64,000 bases of DNA from Lachnospiraceae bacterium (GTDB lineage Bacteria; Bacillota; Clostridia; Lachnospirales; Anaerotignaceae). This document shows positions 1 to 7,552 of this stretch, one piece after another. Position 1 is the stretch's first letter; each line of letters starts with the position of its first letter. Location: the NCBI GenBank assembly GCA_003543235.1, contig DPJA01000017.1, positions 1 to 64,000 of the forward strand. The letters run 5' to 3'. Both the position numbers and the translations under genes were made by a program. The notes beneath the pieces are model-generated. The model made no database searches, had not been told where the DNA came from, and saw only the letters and a list, made by a program, of their open reading frames with translations.

Positions 1-53
1 GTCAATACCCTGTTGTCAAATAACTTTCTAATGTATTCAAATAATCCAATCAT
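1..53 (-). CDS. Partial phage protein downstream of xkdX (N-terminus only)
   Basis: An ATG at 51-53 is preceded on the minus strand by a GAGGGA ribosome binding site. It opens a frame beginning MIGLFEYIRKLFDNRV that runs off the window. In PBSX-type elements the genes after xkdX encode XepA, holin/haemolysin-like XhlA, XhlB and the amidase, so this is probably the first gene of the lysis side. Seventeen residues are too few to identify it. Confidence 0.45.
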   Translation of the reverse strand, partial: MIGLFEYIRKLFDNRVL

Positions 54-99
54 AGTTCCCTCTTTTCTGTATTAAAAAAGAACCGCCTGTGCGATTCCA

Positions 100-231
100 T
101 TATGCTGTGTATTCATCACCAGTAATTAATCTATAATCTTCTGCTGTAAGTCTGCCAGCCACAACAAACACCTTCACGTTCTCTTTGGAATAAATCCCTA
201 AATCATAATATCTTTTAACTACTTTAAACAT
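100..231 (-). CDS. xkdX: XkdX family phage protein
   Basis: A 43-residue protein beginning MFKVVKRYYDLGIYSKENVK and ending ITGDEYTA. XkdX-family proteins of PBSX-like phages have this size and the pattern of a short helix, a [GK]-Y-[ST]-x-E-[DN]-V segment, V-x-A-G-[KR]-[LI]-T and a terminal Y-x-x-I-T-G-[DE]. Function is unknown; the gene always sits at the end of the tail-fibre cluster. The start is fixed by GGGAGGTG upstream. It overlaps the stop of the preceding gene by 8 bases, which suggests translational coupling. It is below common ORF length cut-offs and easy to miss. Confidence 0.85.
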   Translation of the reverse strand: MFKVVKRYYDLGIYSKENVKVFVVAGRLTAEDYRLITGDEYTA

Positions 232-529
232 TTAAAGCACCTCCCGTTGAATTTAACAAAATAACTGCTAATACTTCATCAATTGCAGTAAGCCTTGCTT
301 CTTGCGTTACTTGATTAAGTAATATTTCAGCATTAACCAATTCCTCCTCTGTTGGAACTTCCACAATAGGCTCTGGCACATATTCCACCCATTGACCGTC
401 AACATACTTTTTGTTTGTAAGAACAAAATCCTCTGCAATTGCAATCATATGGTCAGCCGTAACTTCTCCACCTAAAAAACTGTCACTAACAACAAAACCA
501 CTTTCGTTTATTTGTGCATACCTAAACAT
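224..529 (-). CDS. Hypothetical tail-fibre-associated protein (XkdW position)
   Basis: A 101-residue protein beginning MFRYAQINESGFVVSDSFL. The N-terminal 50 residues contain a Trp/Tyr-rich segment (YVDGQWVEYVPEP) of the kind found in short proteins at the end of tail-fibre operons. The C-terminal half is an amphipathic helix rich in Ala, Leu and Glu. It lies between the fibre protein and xkdX, the place of xkdW in PBSX, but I cannot confirm homology. It may be a fibre chaperone or small fibre-tip subunit. Its stop overlaps the xkdX start. Confidence 0.7.
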   Translation of the reverse strand: MFRYAQINESGFVVSDSFLGGEVTADHMIAIAEDFVLTNKKYVDGQWVEYVPEPIVEVPTEEELVNAEILLNQVTQEARLTAIDEVLAVILLNSTGGALNV

Positions 530-541
530 CTAACCACCCCT

Positions 542-1045
542 TTAATAAAATTCTATTACTTGCCATGATACACCCATAATTCTGTTATTAGTATAAGGGT
601 AGCAATCTATTGTAAAATTAGTATTGGTTAAAGTGTGTAATACATAATTACAAGTATTATCAGAAGAATTACTATAAGTTCCTAAAATAACAAAACTTTT
701 CAAAGCATTTATGCTACTAATTGAAACAGTATATGTGGCTAAAGAACTTCCACCAGAAGTTATCAGACCCTTCTGAACACTTTTGACAACTGGTACACTC
801 CCACCCGTCAATGTTGTTTTCAAAGCACTTAACCCATAGGTAGCGTTTTCCAGTAGACTTTTGGTAGTGTCAATATATCCTGCCCTTGTTGCCGTCCACG
901 TTCCAGTAAACCATGCAATCAACCCTTTAATTCCTGCAAACATTGTCGTAGGCGTGTTGCTTGCCGTATCACTGGACGTGCCGACCTTAGTGTTAACTGT
1001 TTGAACACTTGCCTCTTTTGCCACATCAATATTCACTTCTGCCAT
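542..1045 (-). CDS. Phage tail fibre / receptor-binding protein
   Basis: A 167-residue protein. The N-terminal 45 residues (MAEVNIDVAKEASVQTVNTK onward) are Thr/Ser/Asn-rich and resemble the segment found at the start of clostridial prophage fibre proteins, with the pattern TxxNxKVGTxxDTAS. The last 80 residues are beta-rich with many Ser, Thr, Asn and Tyr and end in WQVIEFY, as expected of a trimeric receptor-binding tip. It lies between the fibre N-module at 1061 and the 101-residue gene, and starts with an AGAGGTGA ribosome binding site. Host receptor unknown. Confidence 0.65.
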   Translation of the reverse strand: MAEVNIDVAKEASVQTVNTKVGTSSDTASNTPTTMFAGIKGLIAWFTGTWTATRAGYIDTTKSLLENATYGLSALKTTLTGGSVPVVKSVQKGLITSGGSSLATYTVSISSINALKSFVILGTYSNSSDNTCNYVLHTLTNTNFTIDCYPYTNNRIMGVSWQVIEFY

Positions 1046-1060
1046 TTTTCATCACCTCTC

Positions 1061-1318
1061 TTATAGACCATCGTCATAGGTCACCCTAAGACCGCCATTA
1101 TATATGCTAAACTTAAGTCCACTGTCCTCTACCTCTCCTGTGGCTGTAAACTGTGCCATGTTTCCTGCCGTTGCCCCTGTCACCTTGGCAATGCCTGCAC
1201 TTTCTGCAGCTTTAATTGCAGTATCAATTAAATCTGCATTGTCGTTTAAATCCTGTACATTAATAAAATCCGTTCCCTCTGGCTTCTTCAAATTGTAATT
1301 CGTTGTGTAACTAGCCAA
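1061..1318 (-). CDS. Short tail-fibre N-terminal attachment protein
   Basis: An 85-residue protein. The opening MASYTTNYNLKKPEGTDFIN and the following DLNDNADLIDTAI match the conserved N-terminal baseplate-attachment segment of phage tail-fibre proteins (the NxxLxKPxxxDxxxVxxLNxNxxxID pattern). In most phages this segment is joined to a long fibre. Here it ends after a short beta segment (YNGGLRVTYDDGL), so the fibre appears split into two genes (1061-1318 and 542-1045). It overlaps the preceding gene by 8 bases and is probably translationally coupled to it. Confidence 0.72.
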   Translation of the reverse strand: MASYTTNYNLKKPEGTDFINVQDLNDNADLIDTAIKAAESAGIAKVTGATAGNMAQFTATGEVEDSGLKFSIYNGGLRVTYDDGL

Positions 1319-1865
1319 CGCTCACCGCCTCCTCTCTTATTTCATTCCATGTAAAAGCACTTGCACTTCCCCAAGTAAGTCCTACTACCGTCTGCCACTG
1401 GTTGTACATCAGTTCTACGCTTATAATCATGTTAACAGGTACAATCCTTTCAACCTGTTCGGAAACGGCGTCCTTATTTTTCTTGCTGGTAAGGGCAACC
1501 TTTACCTTTAATGTAAACTCGCCGTTGTTAATCTCCAAGGTGTAGCCGTCTGTTCCACACAAAGTGGTCAGCAACTCGTTTAACTTAGGTACAGTGTAAG
1601 GCACATCTTCGTTATACTTTGCCAGTACCTTAAACTTCCGTTCCTCAAGGGTGTCTGTAGCCTTTGAAGTAACGCCCACAATCTTTTCAAGCCTTGCCAC
1701 TCCATAAGTTTTAGCAGTGCTAATAAACTGTTCGTCCATAACATCATTAATAGCCGAATAAATCAACTCCATTTCAGGATTTTCAGCCACCGCCAAAGCT
1801 TGAAATTCTCTTACTTCCTTTAATATGTCAGGGTAATAGCTTTCAATCTCAGCCAATAATATCAC
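1311..1865 (-). CDS. xkdU: Baseplate protein, XkdU/YmfQ (DUF2313) family
   Basis: A 184-residue protein directly after the baseplate J gene, overlapping it by 17 bases. The N-terminal half is helical with the family's typical ESYYPDILKEVREFQALA opening. The C-terminal half is a beta domain ending in a Trp-containing strand (LTWGSASAFTWNEI). XkdU proteins are outer-baseplate wedge components linking gpJ to the fibre. The assignment rests on position, size and general sequence pattern. Confidence 0.82.
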   Translation of the reverse strand: MILLAEIESYYPDILKEVREFQALAVAENPEMELIYSAINDVMDEQFISTAKTYGVARLEKIVGVTSKATDTLEERKFKVLAKYNEDVPYTVPKLNELLTTLCGTDGYTLEINNGEFTLKVKVALTSKKNKDAVSEQVERIVPVNMIISVELMYNQWQTVVGLTWGSASAFTWNEIREEAVSVG

Positions 1866-2910
1866 CTCTTACTACAATAGAATTGGTGGCAACAGTATAG
1901 TTTGAAGAACTGCCGTTAATAGTTGTATCGTAAATATCAATAACTCCCTCTAAGTCCAAAAGCCTTGATTCTATCTGAGAAATTCTTACTATTATATTGT
2001 CAACGCTCTGCCATGTTTTGTTAAGCTCCAAAAAGTAATCGTCCAATTCTTCATTTATATATGACTCTGCCTCGGTAAAATCCCATCCAGAGGCATAGGT
2101 TATAGTTGTGCTAATATTAATAGCCTGTTCATCAGCTGAAACTACCGTCACCACATGGTCTATAGGTGCAATGCCTAACCCTTCGCCAGCGTTCACAGTA
2201 GGGTCAATTGCCGTCTGCACCTCTGTAATAAGGTCAGCAGTAGGCACACCGTAATCGCTGTTTATAATCACAAGCTTCACCGTGCCACCACCGTTCCATG
2301 CCCTATAAACCTTACAGCCACCAACACCTTGTATCTCCGTTACCTTTTGAATATAGTCCTCTCGGTTGCCACCAAAGGCTTGATTATCAAAACTGTTTAA
2401 GTACCGTTTCCGTAATTCTTCCGTTTCCTCAGCATCCTCACCCAACACAATAATCTCTGTCAGCTCTGCAGAAGTCAGCCCTTGTATATACTCAATAGGC
2501 GTCATTGTCCCAACATAATAATTAGGCTCTGCTCCTGCTGTTTCACAGGTCATTTTATAGCTATGGTCTGAGTCAGAAATAAGCTCCGCCACAGCATAAT
2601 TGTAATTGTCAATGCTGAACCTACTGCCAATATCCACAGCAATATTAAACACGCCTTTGCCAACAGCATAAGAGGCTTCATAGGGTTCAATTCCTCTTTC
2701 GGCGGCTCTAAGTATCAGGTATTCTCTGGATGCCGTGTCCCCGAAAGTTTCCTGCAGCACCACATCAAGGTCTATGTACATTTGGGCAAGCTCTGCCGCC
2801 GCTGGTGCCAACGCATCATAAATAATACTGCCCTCTCTTTTGTCCAACTCATCAGATACACGCTCCAGCATACTGTTTAAGATGTATTCATATGTCTTGC
2901 TTTCAAACAT
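1849..2910 (-). CDS. xkdT: Baseplate J-like protein (XkdT, gp47 family)
   Basis: A 353-residue protein. The N-terminal MFESKTYEYILNSMLERV and DKREGSIIYDALAPAAAELA are the hallmark opening of the baseplate_J family: a tail-wedge protein that dimerises, links baseplate hub to sheath and triggers contraction. The central FGGNREDYIQKVTEIQGVGG is the second conserved block. The C-terminal third carries the ISTTITYASGWDF and DNIIVRISQIESRLLDLEGV segments common to XkdT. Full length. The start overlaps xkdS by 8 bases. Confidence 0.93.
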   Translation of the reverse strand: MFESKTYEYILNSMLERVSDELDKREGSIIYDALAPAAAELAQMYIDLDVVLQETFGDTASREYLILRAAERGIEPYEASYAVGKGVFNIAVDIGSRFSIDNYNYAVAELISDSDHSYKMTCETAGAEPNYYVGTMTPIEYIQGLTSAELTEIIVLGEDAEETEELRKRYLNSFDNQAFGGNREDYIQKVTEIQGVGGCKVYRAWNGGGTVKLVIINSDYGVPTADLITEVQTAIDPTVNAGEGLGIAPIDHVVTVVSADEQAINISTTITYASGWDFTEAESYINEELDDYFLELNKTWQSVDNIIVRISQIESRLLDLEGVIDIYDTTINGSSSNYTVATNSIVVRGDIIG

Positions 2911-3304
2911 TTACATTCACCTCGCTTTCAAAACTGCCCTCTGTACTAACCACTGTAAAGGTCACGTGCAAAGAGCCTTTCTTCTTTTCAAAACTGAAAT
3001 TCTCCACCGAATTAATTCGGTCGTCTTGCTTTAGACCCTCCTCAATTCGCCTTTTAACCTCAGGATAAACTAAGGAAATAGGCTTACCGAACAATTCTTT
3101 TAATTCAGACCCGTAATTCCAACTATAAATAAGATGGTCATATCTTTCGGTATTTAAAGCCTTGTAAACGGCTTGTTTTACAGCCCCTAAACCGTTGGCG
3201 TATCCTCTTATAACACCCTTTTCAACATCCAAGGCATAGGTTTTTGACGGCTGAACCGCTATTGTAAAGTTGTTCAAAAGCTCATTGTTCACAACTGGTG
3301 TCAT
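2903..3304 (-). CDS. xkdS: Baseplate protein, XkdS (DUF2634) family
   Basis: A 133-residue protein between the DUF2577 and baseplate J genes. The conserved core is the segment around SKTYALDVEKGVIRGYANGL followed by A-V-x-x-A-L-x-T-E-R-Y, as in DUF2634/XkdS and distantly in the gp25-like lysozyme fold of contractile-tail baseplates. Gp25-type proteins nucleate the sheath on the baseplate. Four-base overlap with the upstream gene. Confidence 0.88.
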   Translation of the reverse strand: MTPVVNNELLNNFTIAVQPSKTYALDVEKGVIRGYANGLGAVKQAVYKALNTERYDHLIYSWNYGSELKELFGKPISLVYPEVKRRIEEGLKQDDRINSVENFSFEKKKGSLHVTFTVVSTEGSFESEVNVNV

Positions 3305-3711
3305 AATGTACCACCTCCCACAATATCCAACACCACAAATTTTTGTCCACCTTGAACCCTTAAAAGCACCACGCTATCACCAACATTCAGCTTGTTGTGT
3401 ATGGTAAAGGCTTTAGTGCCTATGTAAGCGTGGCTGTGGGTGTTTGTTTCTGTTGTCCTAGTGGAGCTATCATCAATATAGCTATGGGCGTGGGTATGAC
3501 TTTCGGTGGCGTGGTTTACCGTCATATTCACCGAATAATCAATAACAGATTTGGTCAAAATTAAAGCCGACTCGCTAAGAGTCAGCTTTTGGTCTATCTG
3601 TATTTTTATAGGTGAAACCGCTAAAACCTTGCCCATAACCACTGCCACAGGCTTGCTGGCTTCGTTCTGCTCTGACGCTGCCTGTTTAATAATCTGTAAT
3701 AATTCAGACAA
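3301..3711 (-). CDS. xkdR: XkdR (DUF2577) family phage protein
   Basis: A 136-residue protein. DUF2577 proteins of clostridial phages carry a small OB-fold spike-like domain. Here a His-rich segment at about residues 66-90 (HATESHTHAHSY, then THSHAY) sits between two beta blocks. Such HxH repeats coordinate metal at the tip of membrane-piercing spikes, so this may be the spike-like baseplate component. The C-terminal VGDSVVLLRVQGGQKFVVLD motif is conserved in the family. It overlaps xkdQ by 8 bases and xkdS by 4. Confidence 0.85.
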   Translation of the reverse strand: MSELLQIIKQAASEQNEASKPVAVVMGKVLAVSPIKIQIDQKLTLSESALILTKSVIDYSVNMTVNHATESHTHAHSYIDDSSTRTTETNTHSHAYIGTKAFTIHNKLNVGDSVVLLRVQGGQKFVVLDIVGGGTL

Positions 3712-4663
3712 TAAAATCAGCTCCTCTCAAGGTTAAATCCATTAGGTGCATATCCGACTTAAAGGTATGGGTAACGGCTTCGCATATAAAGTATTGGTTT
3801 ACATTTATGTCACCCAATCCAAGACTAACGGCTATGCCACAGCCGGCTCTAACCCGAATATCCCCAAAGGCGTTTTTAAGTGATAACTTTCTGGTTTTCT
3901 TATTGTATAACGACAAAAGAGCATTGGCCTTACTGGAAATTCCTATGTTGCTGTCTGCCTTTTCAACATACTGTAATAAGCCCCAATTGTTTATATTAGA
4001 ACCGTCTTTGGCCATATAAATCTCCCTAAGACCTGTGTCTTTGTTGTCATAATATAGCTTAATTTGGTTATATGTTTCGCTGTCAATACTGGTGGAATAG
4101 TCAAAATCCTCGGCTGTTTCATTTGTCATAAGAATATTAAGCTTCATGCCCTCCACGTTTTTTAAGGTAAGCTTGCCAAAATTATCGTAAAGTACATACA
4201 TAACCTTTGTGTTGGTCAAGGTTTCGTCTAAAGCATCTTGAATCATGTCAAAAAGGGTTTTGTTGTCCTCAATAAGGCTTTCAATAACCCACCCTGTGTC
4301 AGCAATCTCACCACATTTCAGCTTAAACCCCGCAGCAAGACTTTTTACAATTTCACTGGCTTTCATATTTTCAAACTGCTTAACATCCTTGTTTTTAAGG
4401 TACCTAAGCTGGTCATAAGCTGTTACACTAATGGTTTCGCCTTTGCTCCGCTTTTTTTCAAACACATACCCAAGGAAAATGTCAGCATCATCAACCCTAA
4501 GTTGTACGGCATTCCCCTCTTGAAAATTTATAACACTGTCCTTGACCACCTCAAAGGTAAGCTTGCCAGGGCTGCCGTACCTTTCAGTTGATAACTTCAC
4601 TTCTCCAGTAATAACAGGCTCATAGGTGGTGTTGCCATTTATAATTCTGATTGTTGTATCCAC
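3704..4663 (-). CDS. xkdQ: XkdQ/YqbQ tail hub protein
   Basis: A 319-residue protein of the gpD-like tail hub family that closes the end of the tube. I chose the GTG at 4663 (VDTTIRIINGNTTYEPVITG) because GGAGG stands 6 bases upstream and family members start here. A longer reading from an ATG at 4708 would run back through the duplicated leader and is unlikely. Conserved blocks include the LTFEV-K-x-x-x-I-x-F-x-E-G-N segment near residue 40 and the YDQLRYLKNKDV segment near residue 100. The gene is preceded by an 81-bp tandem duplication that copied its ribosome binding site. Confidence 0.88.
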   Translation of the reverse strand: MDTTIRIINGNTTYEPVITGEVKLSTERYGSPGKLTFEVVKDSVINFQEGNAVQLRVDDADIFLGYVFEKKRSKGETISVTAYDQLRYLKNKDVKQFENMKASEIVKSLAAGFKLKCGEIADTGWVIESLIEDNKTLFDMIQDALDETLTNTKVMYVLYDNFGKLTLKNVEGMKLNILMTNETAEDFDYSTSIDSETYNQIKLYYDNKDTGLREIYMAKDGSNINNWGLLQYVEKADSNIGISSKANALLSLYNKKTRKLSLKNAFGDIRVRAGCGIAVSLGLGDINVNQYFICEAVTHTFKSDMHLMDLTLRGADFIV

Positions 4664-4824
4664 TTTTTTCCTCCCTTCGCTCCGAAAAACCCATAACCCT
4701 TTCCTCATTGAACCATTTCGGAAACGAACATCTACTTAGGCAACTTTTTTCCTCCCTCTGGTCTGAAAAACCGATAACCCTTTCCTCATTAAACCATTTC
4801 GGAAACGAACATCTACTTAGCAAA
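4663..4824 (-). repeat. 81-bp tandem duplication at the xkdP/xkdQ junction
   Basis: Two copies, about 4663-4743 and 4744-4824, share an identical core (CCATTTCGGAAACGAACATC and neighbours) spaced exactly 81 bases apart (4721 versus 4802). They differ at roughly seven positions, so the event is not recent. The unit carries the tail end of xkdP, including its TAG, and the GGAGG site of xkdQ. The copy nearer xkdP leads to a short dead frame (TTG CCT AAG TAG); the other leads to the real GTG start. Confidence 0.88.
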
Positions 4825-5466
4825 CTTAATCACCTGCCCTGGGTAAATCAACTTAGGATTTGTAATGCCGTTCAGCTTTGCAACCTCTCCAAATTTTGAA
4901 CCGTTCCCAAGTTGTGTCTTGCAAATTGTCCAAAGATTGTCACCTTTTTTCACAGTATAAGTTGCAATTTCCTTATTGCCTGCCCTTCCCGACTCTGCTT
5001 TTATTGCCGTTCCCCCTAATGCGGTTGTTTTGTTTTGGTAAGCAATTGTGCTATGCTCCTCATATGTTTTAAGCGTTACAGCGGCTACAATATCAAAGCC
5101 GTCACCAGCATCCTCCGTTAATGTGTACGCCTCAAGGGATACATTAACGGCGTAATCAAAAAGCATCTTTCCCCCTGGCATTGTACGAAATATATTAAAT
5201 TTAAAGGGCTTTTTATTTACCTTTAAAGCCTTTAATTTATCTATGTAAATATTGGCGGTCTGAAATCCGTCTGGATACTGAGCAAAGGGATATTGCACCT
5301 GTGGAATAATAAATTCAAAGCTTAATTCCGAAAGCCCTTGTGAACGTAAAAAGTTAATCTCCCCACCTTTTATTAATTCCATGGTTTTGTTGCTGTTGCA
5401 AACCTTTAAGGTAAACTTTGATGGTGCAATAGGAAGTAAAAGATTATCCATATAAAACTTATACAA
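4813..5466 (-). CDS. xkdP: XkdP LysM-domain tail protein
   Basis: A 217-residue protein if started at TTG 5466 (LYKFYMDNLLLPIAPSKF). XkdP proteins begin M-[YE]-x-F-x-x-D-x-x-x-L-P-[IV]-x-P, so TTG is the expected start and GGAGG lies about 9 bases upstream; the next ATG is at 5451. The last 50 residues are a LysM motif (YTVKKGDNLWTICKTQLGNG, then IYPGQVI). In this family it is thought to locate the tail hub or bind peptidoglycan during assembly. It overlaps the tape-measure stop by 8 bases. Its stop codon is duplicated by the 81-bp repeat. Confidence 0.88.
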   Translation of the reverse strand: MYKFYMDNLLLPIAPSKFTLKVCNSNKTMELIKGGEINFLRSQGLSELSFEFIIPQVQYPFAQYPDGFQTANIYIDKLKALKVNKKPFKFNIFRTMPGGKMLFDYAVNVSLEAYTLTEDAGDGFDIVAAVTLKTYEEHSTIAYQNKTTALGGTAIKAESGRAGNKEIATYTVKKGDNLWTICKTQLGNGSKFGEVAKLNGITNPKLIYPGQVIKFAK

Positions 5467-6397
5467 GATAATGCACCTCCTCTGCTGAAATATCCACAGC
5501 CTCACGCAGTTTTTCAGTAAACTTGTTCATAACAGAATCAATATCCATGTCCGAATTGATAGTTGCAGTATTTTTGAAATCAACGGCAATTTGTGCGGTA
5601 GTGTAATGGTCAATTGCTTCTCGCACCGCCACATCACGCAAATATTTCAAGTCCTCGTCAGATATTTCCATATCGCTGGTTATACCTCCTGTATAAGCCA
5701 CAGTGTCCGCTGCCTTTTGAAATAAGCTGTCCATGGCTATGCCACTTGTGTTTGAAATAATGTCATTTTTGCTATCGTATGCAGAATTAGCCTCCTCATA
5801 GCTTGTTGAACTGGTGGCTATATTCCTCACAGTCCCGTCAACTATTCTATCATATATATTGTCCCTTAAAGGAATGTCAACTCCAACATCAATAGGCTCA
5901 ATTGCACTCCAATTATGTGCCATGTCAAACATTGCATTTTTCACAATTTCTGCCGTAATGCCTCGGCTATTGACCATCTCTTTTGATTTATCAATTGTCA
6001 TATTCATATAATCTGCCACTGTTTGCATAACCATTGGTACCGCAGTATTTAAACCGTGAAGTTCGTCACTGCCTATGGTATTCAAACCAAAATTTCTGAA
6101 ACCATTTTCTCTGCCAAGACCATGCTGTTTCACAGTGTCCATAGTCCTCAAATGCCTTGTTTGTGTCTTTTCTTGTTGGTCAACTTTTCTGATATATTCT
6201 TCAATTTTATTATAAACAGCTTCTGTCTGGGTTAATTCTATTTTACCATCCTGAATAGAACTTACATCAAAGCAATTAGACGCTGCCATTGAAATATTTT
6301 GAAAACTGGCAATTGCCATGCTTAAAAAATCAGTCACACTTCTAAGCCCTTTAGTTGTCACGTTAAACATCTGCATTGAATTTTCAATTGTCCCCAT
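5459..6397 (-). CDS. Short tail tape measure protein (probable internal deletion)
   Basis: A 312-residue protein from ATG 6397, with GAAGGTGA upstream. The N-terminus (MGTIENSMQMFNVTTKGLRS, then ASNCFDVSSIQ and a helix with Q-Q-E-K-T-Q) matches the start of clostridial contractile-phage tape measures. The C-terminus (DEDLKYLRDVAVREAIDHYT through NSDMDIDSVMNKFTEKLREA) matches their conserved end. The long central coiled coil, Gly-rich hydrophobic segments and any peptidase domain of 600-1500-residue relatives are missing. Tail length scales with tape measure length, so the tail would be very short or non-functional. Confidence 0.8.
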   Translation of the reverse strand: MGTIENSMQMFNVTTKGLRSVTDFLSMAIASFQNISMAASNCFDVSSIQDGKIELTQTEAVYNKIEEYIRKVDQQEKTQTRHLRTMDTVKQHGLGRENGFRNFGLNTIGSDELHGLNTAVPMVMQTVADYMNMTIDKSKEMVNSRGITAEIVKNAMFDMAHNWSAIEPIDVGVDIPLRDNIYDRIVDGTVRNIATSSTSYEEANSAYDSKNDIISNTSGIAMDSLFQKAADTVAYTGGITSDMEISDEDLKYLRDVAVREAIDHYTTAQIAVDFKNTATINSDMDIDSVMNKFTEKLREAVDISAEEVHYLV

Positions 6398-6450
6398 TTT
6401 CTCACCTTCTTTTAAAGAAACCATTATTCTATATTGAAATAACGTAACTT

Positions 6451-7055
6451 CTAACTTTTTTTACTATTTCGTTTCAATCTTCTAGCCTCTTTCTGTTCAT
6501 TTTCGGCCTTCAATTGAATTGACGCTATAACAAAAGCCTTTTCTTCTTTTGTCAAATTTAAAAACTGTGAGGGCAACATATGCAGCTTATGCAAACAATA
6601 GTAAGCATAGTTGCTTTCTCCGTCGCCCTCATCAATTAGTTTTTTGCCTCATCCACCAATTCATCCATTGAGGAATTATACCCGTTAAGCTCCTGTACCT
6701 TTGAAAGATATTCGGTATATTCTCCTGCATTAAGCATTTTCTTTAAAAGATTGTCGGCACCCATAACACCGTATCCGTTTTGTAATTCCGAACTGTTTAG
6801 GTTTGGATAAACGGTGCAGGCGGCGGCCAATGTTCCCAAGTATTTGTTCAAATCGGTTTCCTGTGTAAACTGACCTTTTCTTCCATTAATTTGAACTTTT
6901 TTTGTACATACCTTGCGAATAGCCTCGTCCTCTTCGGCAGTAATGGTTTTAATTTCCCACTTTTCAGGCTTACCGTCCTCCCCAACAAAACGATTGCTTG
7001 CCACAAATTTACTGTTTTCCATTTTAACAGGATTTAAAAAAGCGTTTAAACTCAT
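6451..7055 (-). CDS. Tail assembly chaperone, -1 frameshift fusion (XkdN plus C-terminal extension)
   Basis: The 139-residue upstream frame ends GCA AAA AAC TAA. The heptamer A AAA AAC at 6645-6639 is a classical -1 slippery site in the correct phase. After slippage, reading continues CTA ATT GAT for 62 codons to a TAG at 6451-6453, giving a 201-residue fusion. The extension (LIDEGDGESNYAYYCLHKLH, then PSQFLNLTKEEKAFVIASIQ and a Lys/Arg-rich end) looks like the downstream part of gpG/gpT-type chaperones, which bind the tape measure and recruit tube subunits. It has no start or ribosome binding site of its own. Confidence 0.85.
6636..7055 (-). CDS. xkdN: XkdN-like tail assembly chaperone, unshifted product
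   Basis: A 139-residue protein beginning MSLNAFLNPVKMENSKFVAS, with GGAGG before the ATG. It has the XkdN pattern: an opening strand pair with WEIKTITAEEDEAIRKVCTK, a middle LGTLAAACTVYPNLNSSELQ segment, and a C-terminal YTEYLSKVQELNG. This is the abundant short form; the frameshifted form adds 62 residues. It follows the tube gene by 12 bases, as in other contractile-tail operons. Confidence 0.88.
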   Translation of the reverse strand: MSLNAFLNPVKMENSKFVASNRFVGEDGKPEKWEIKTITAEEDEAIRKVCTKKVQINGRKGQFTQETDLNKYLGTLAAACTVYPNLNSSELQNGYGVMGADNLLKKMLNAGEYTEYLSKVQELNGYNSSMDELVDEAKN

Positions 7056-7067
7056 ATGTTATTCCTC

Positions 7068-7535
7068 CTACATTCCGCTTAATACCTTAAATGTTTCAGG
7101 TATTTCAAAATCTTCAAAAGTAAAATCAATATCCTCGTCAAGGTACTCTCCGTCTGCATCAAACTTAGCTAAAATACCGCCGTCCATGTTGCAGTCCTTA
7201 AGAATAACGGTCTGTCTGCCCACAGCAGAAGTAGGGTCCTCGTTGGTTATTTGAATATCAAAATAAATATCTTCGCCATACTCCTTGTACTGTTTAAGAA
7301 GATTTCTAAAAATGCTAGTATTGTAATGGAAGGTAGCATTTCCAGTCCCTTTCCATCCTGTAGATTTGTTTCCTTTGCCTGTTTTGCCTAAAATAGGTAC
7401 TTCTGTTTTTGTCTTTTCAATCTTTGCCTCAAGATTAATTGCCTGCATAAAATTATATCTATTTTCATCAATTGTTACATAACATTCCGCCAAAGATGCC
7501 GAAACAGTATCTTTGGCATTCATAATATTCGCCAT
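7068..7535 (-). CDS. xkdM: Phage tail tube protein (XkdM)
   Basis: A 155-residue protein, standard length for XkdM. The diagnostic blocks MNAKDTVSASLAECYVTID, VPILGKTGKGNKSTGWKGTG and the terminal FEDFEIPETF are visible. XkdM forms the inner tube of the contractile tail. It lies just downstream of the sheath gene with a GGAGG ribosome binding site. Confidence 0.93.
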   Translation of the reverse strand: MANIMNAKDTVSASLAECYVTIDENRYNFMQAINLEAKIEKTKTEVPILGKTGKGNKSTGWKGTGNATFHYNTSIFRNLLKQYKEYGEDIYFDIQITNEDPTSAVGRQTVILKDCNMDGGILAKFDADGEYLDEDIDFTFEDFEIPETFKVLSGM

Positions 7536-7552
7536 AGGTTATTTCCTCCTTC

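Noticed and set aside
54..99. Terminator between xkdX and the next gene
   Set aside because: The possible stem (CGC with GCG) is too short.
4620..4823. 67-codon frame across the 81-bp duplication
   Set aside because: Its repeats arise because 81 is divisible by three; it overlaps the real ends of xkdP and xkdQ and has no start signal.
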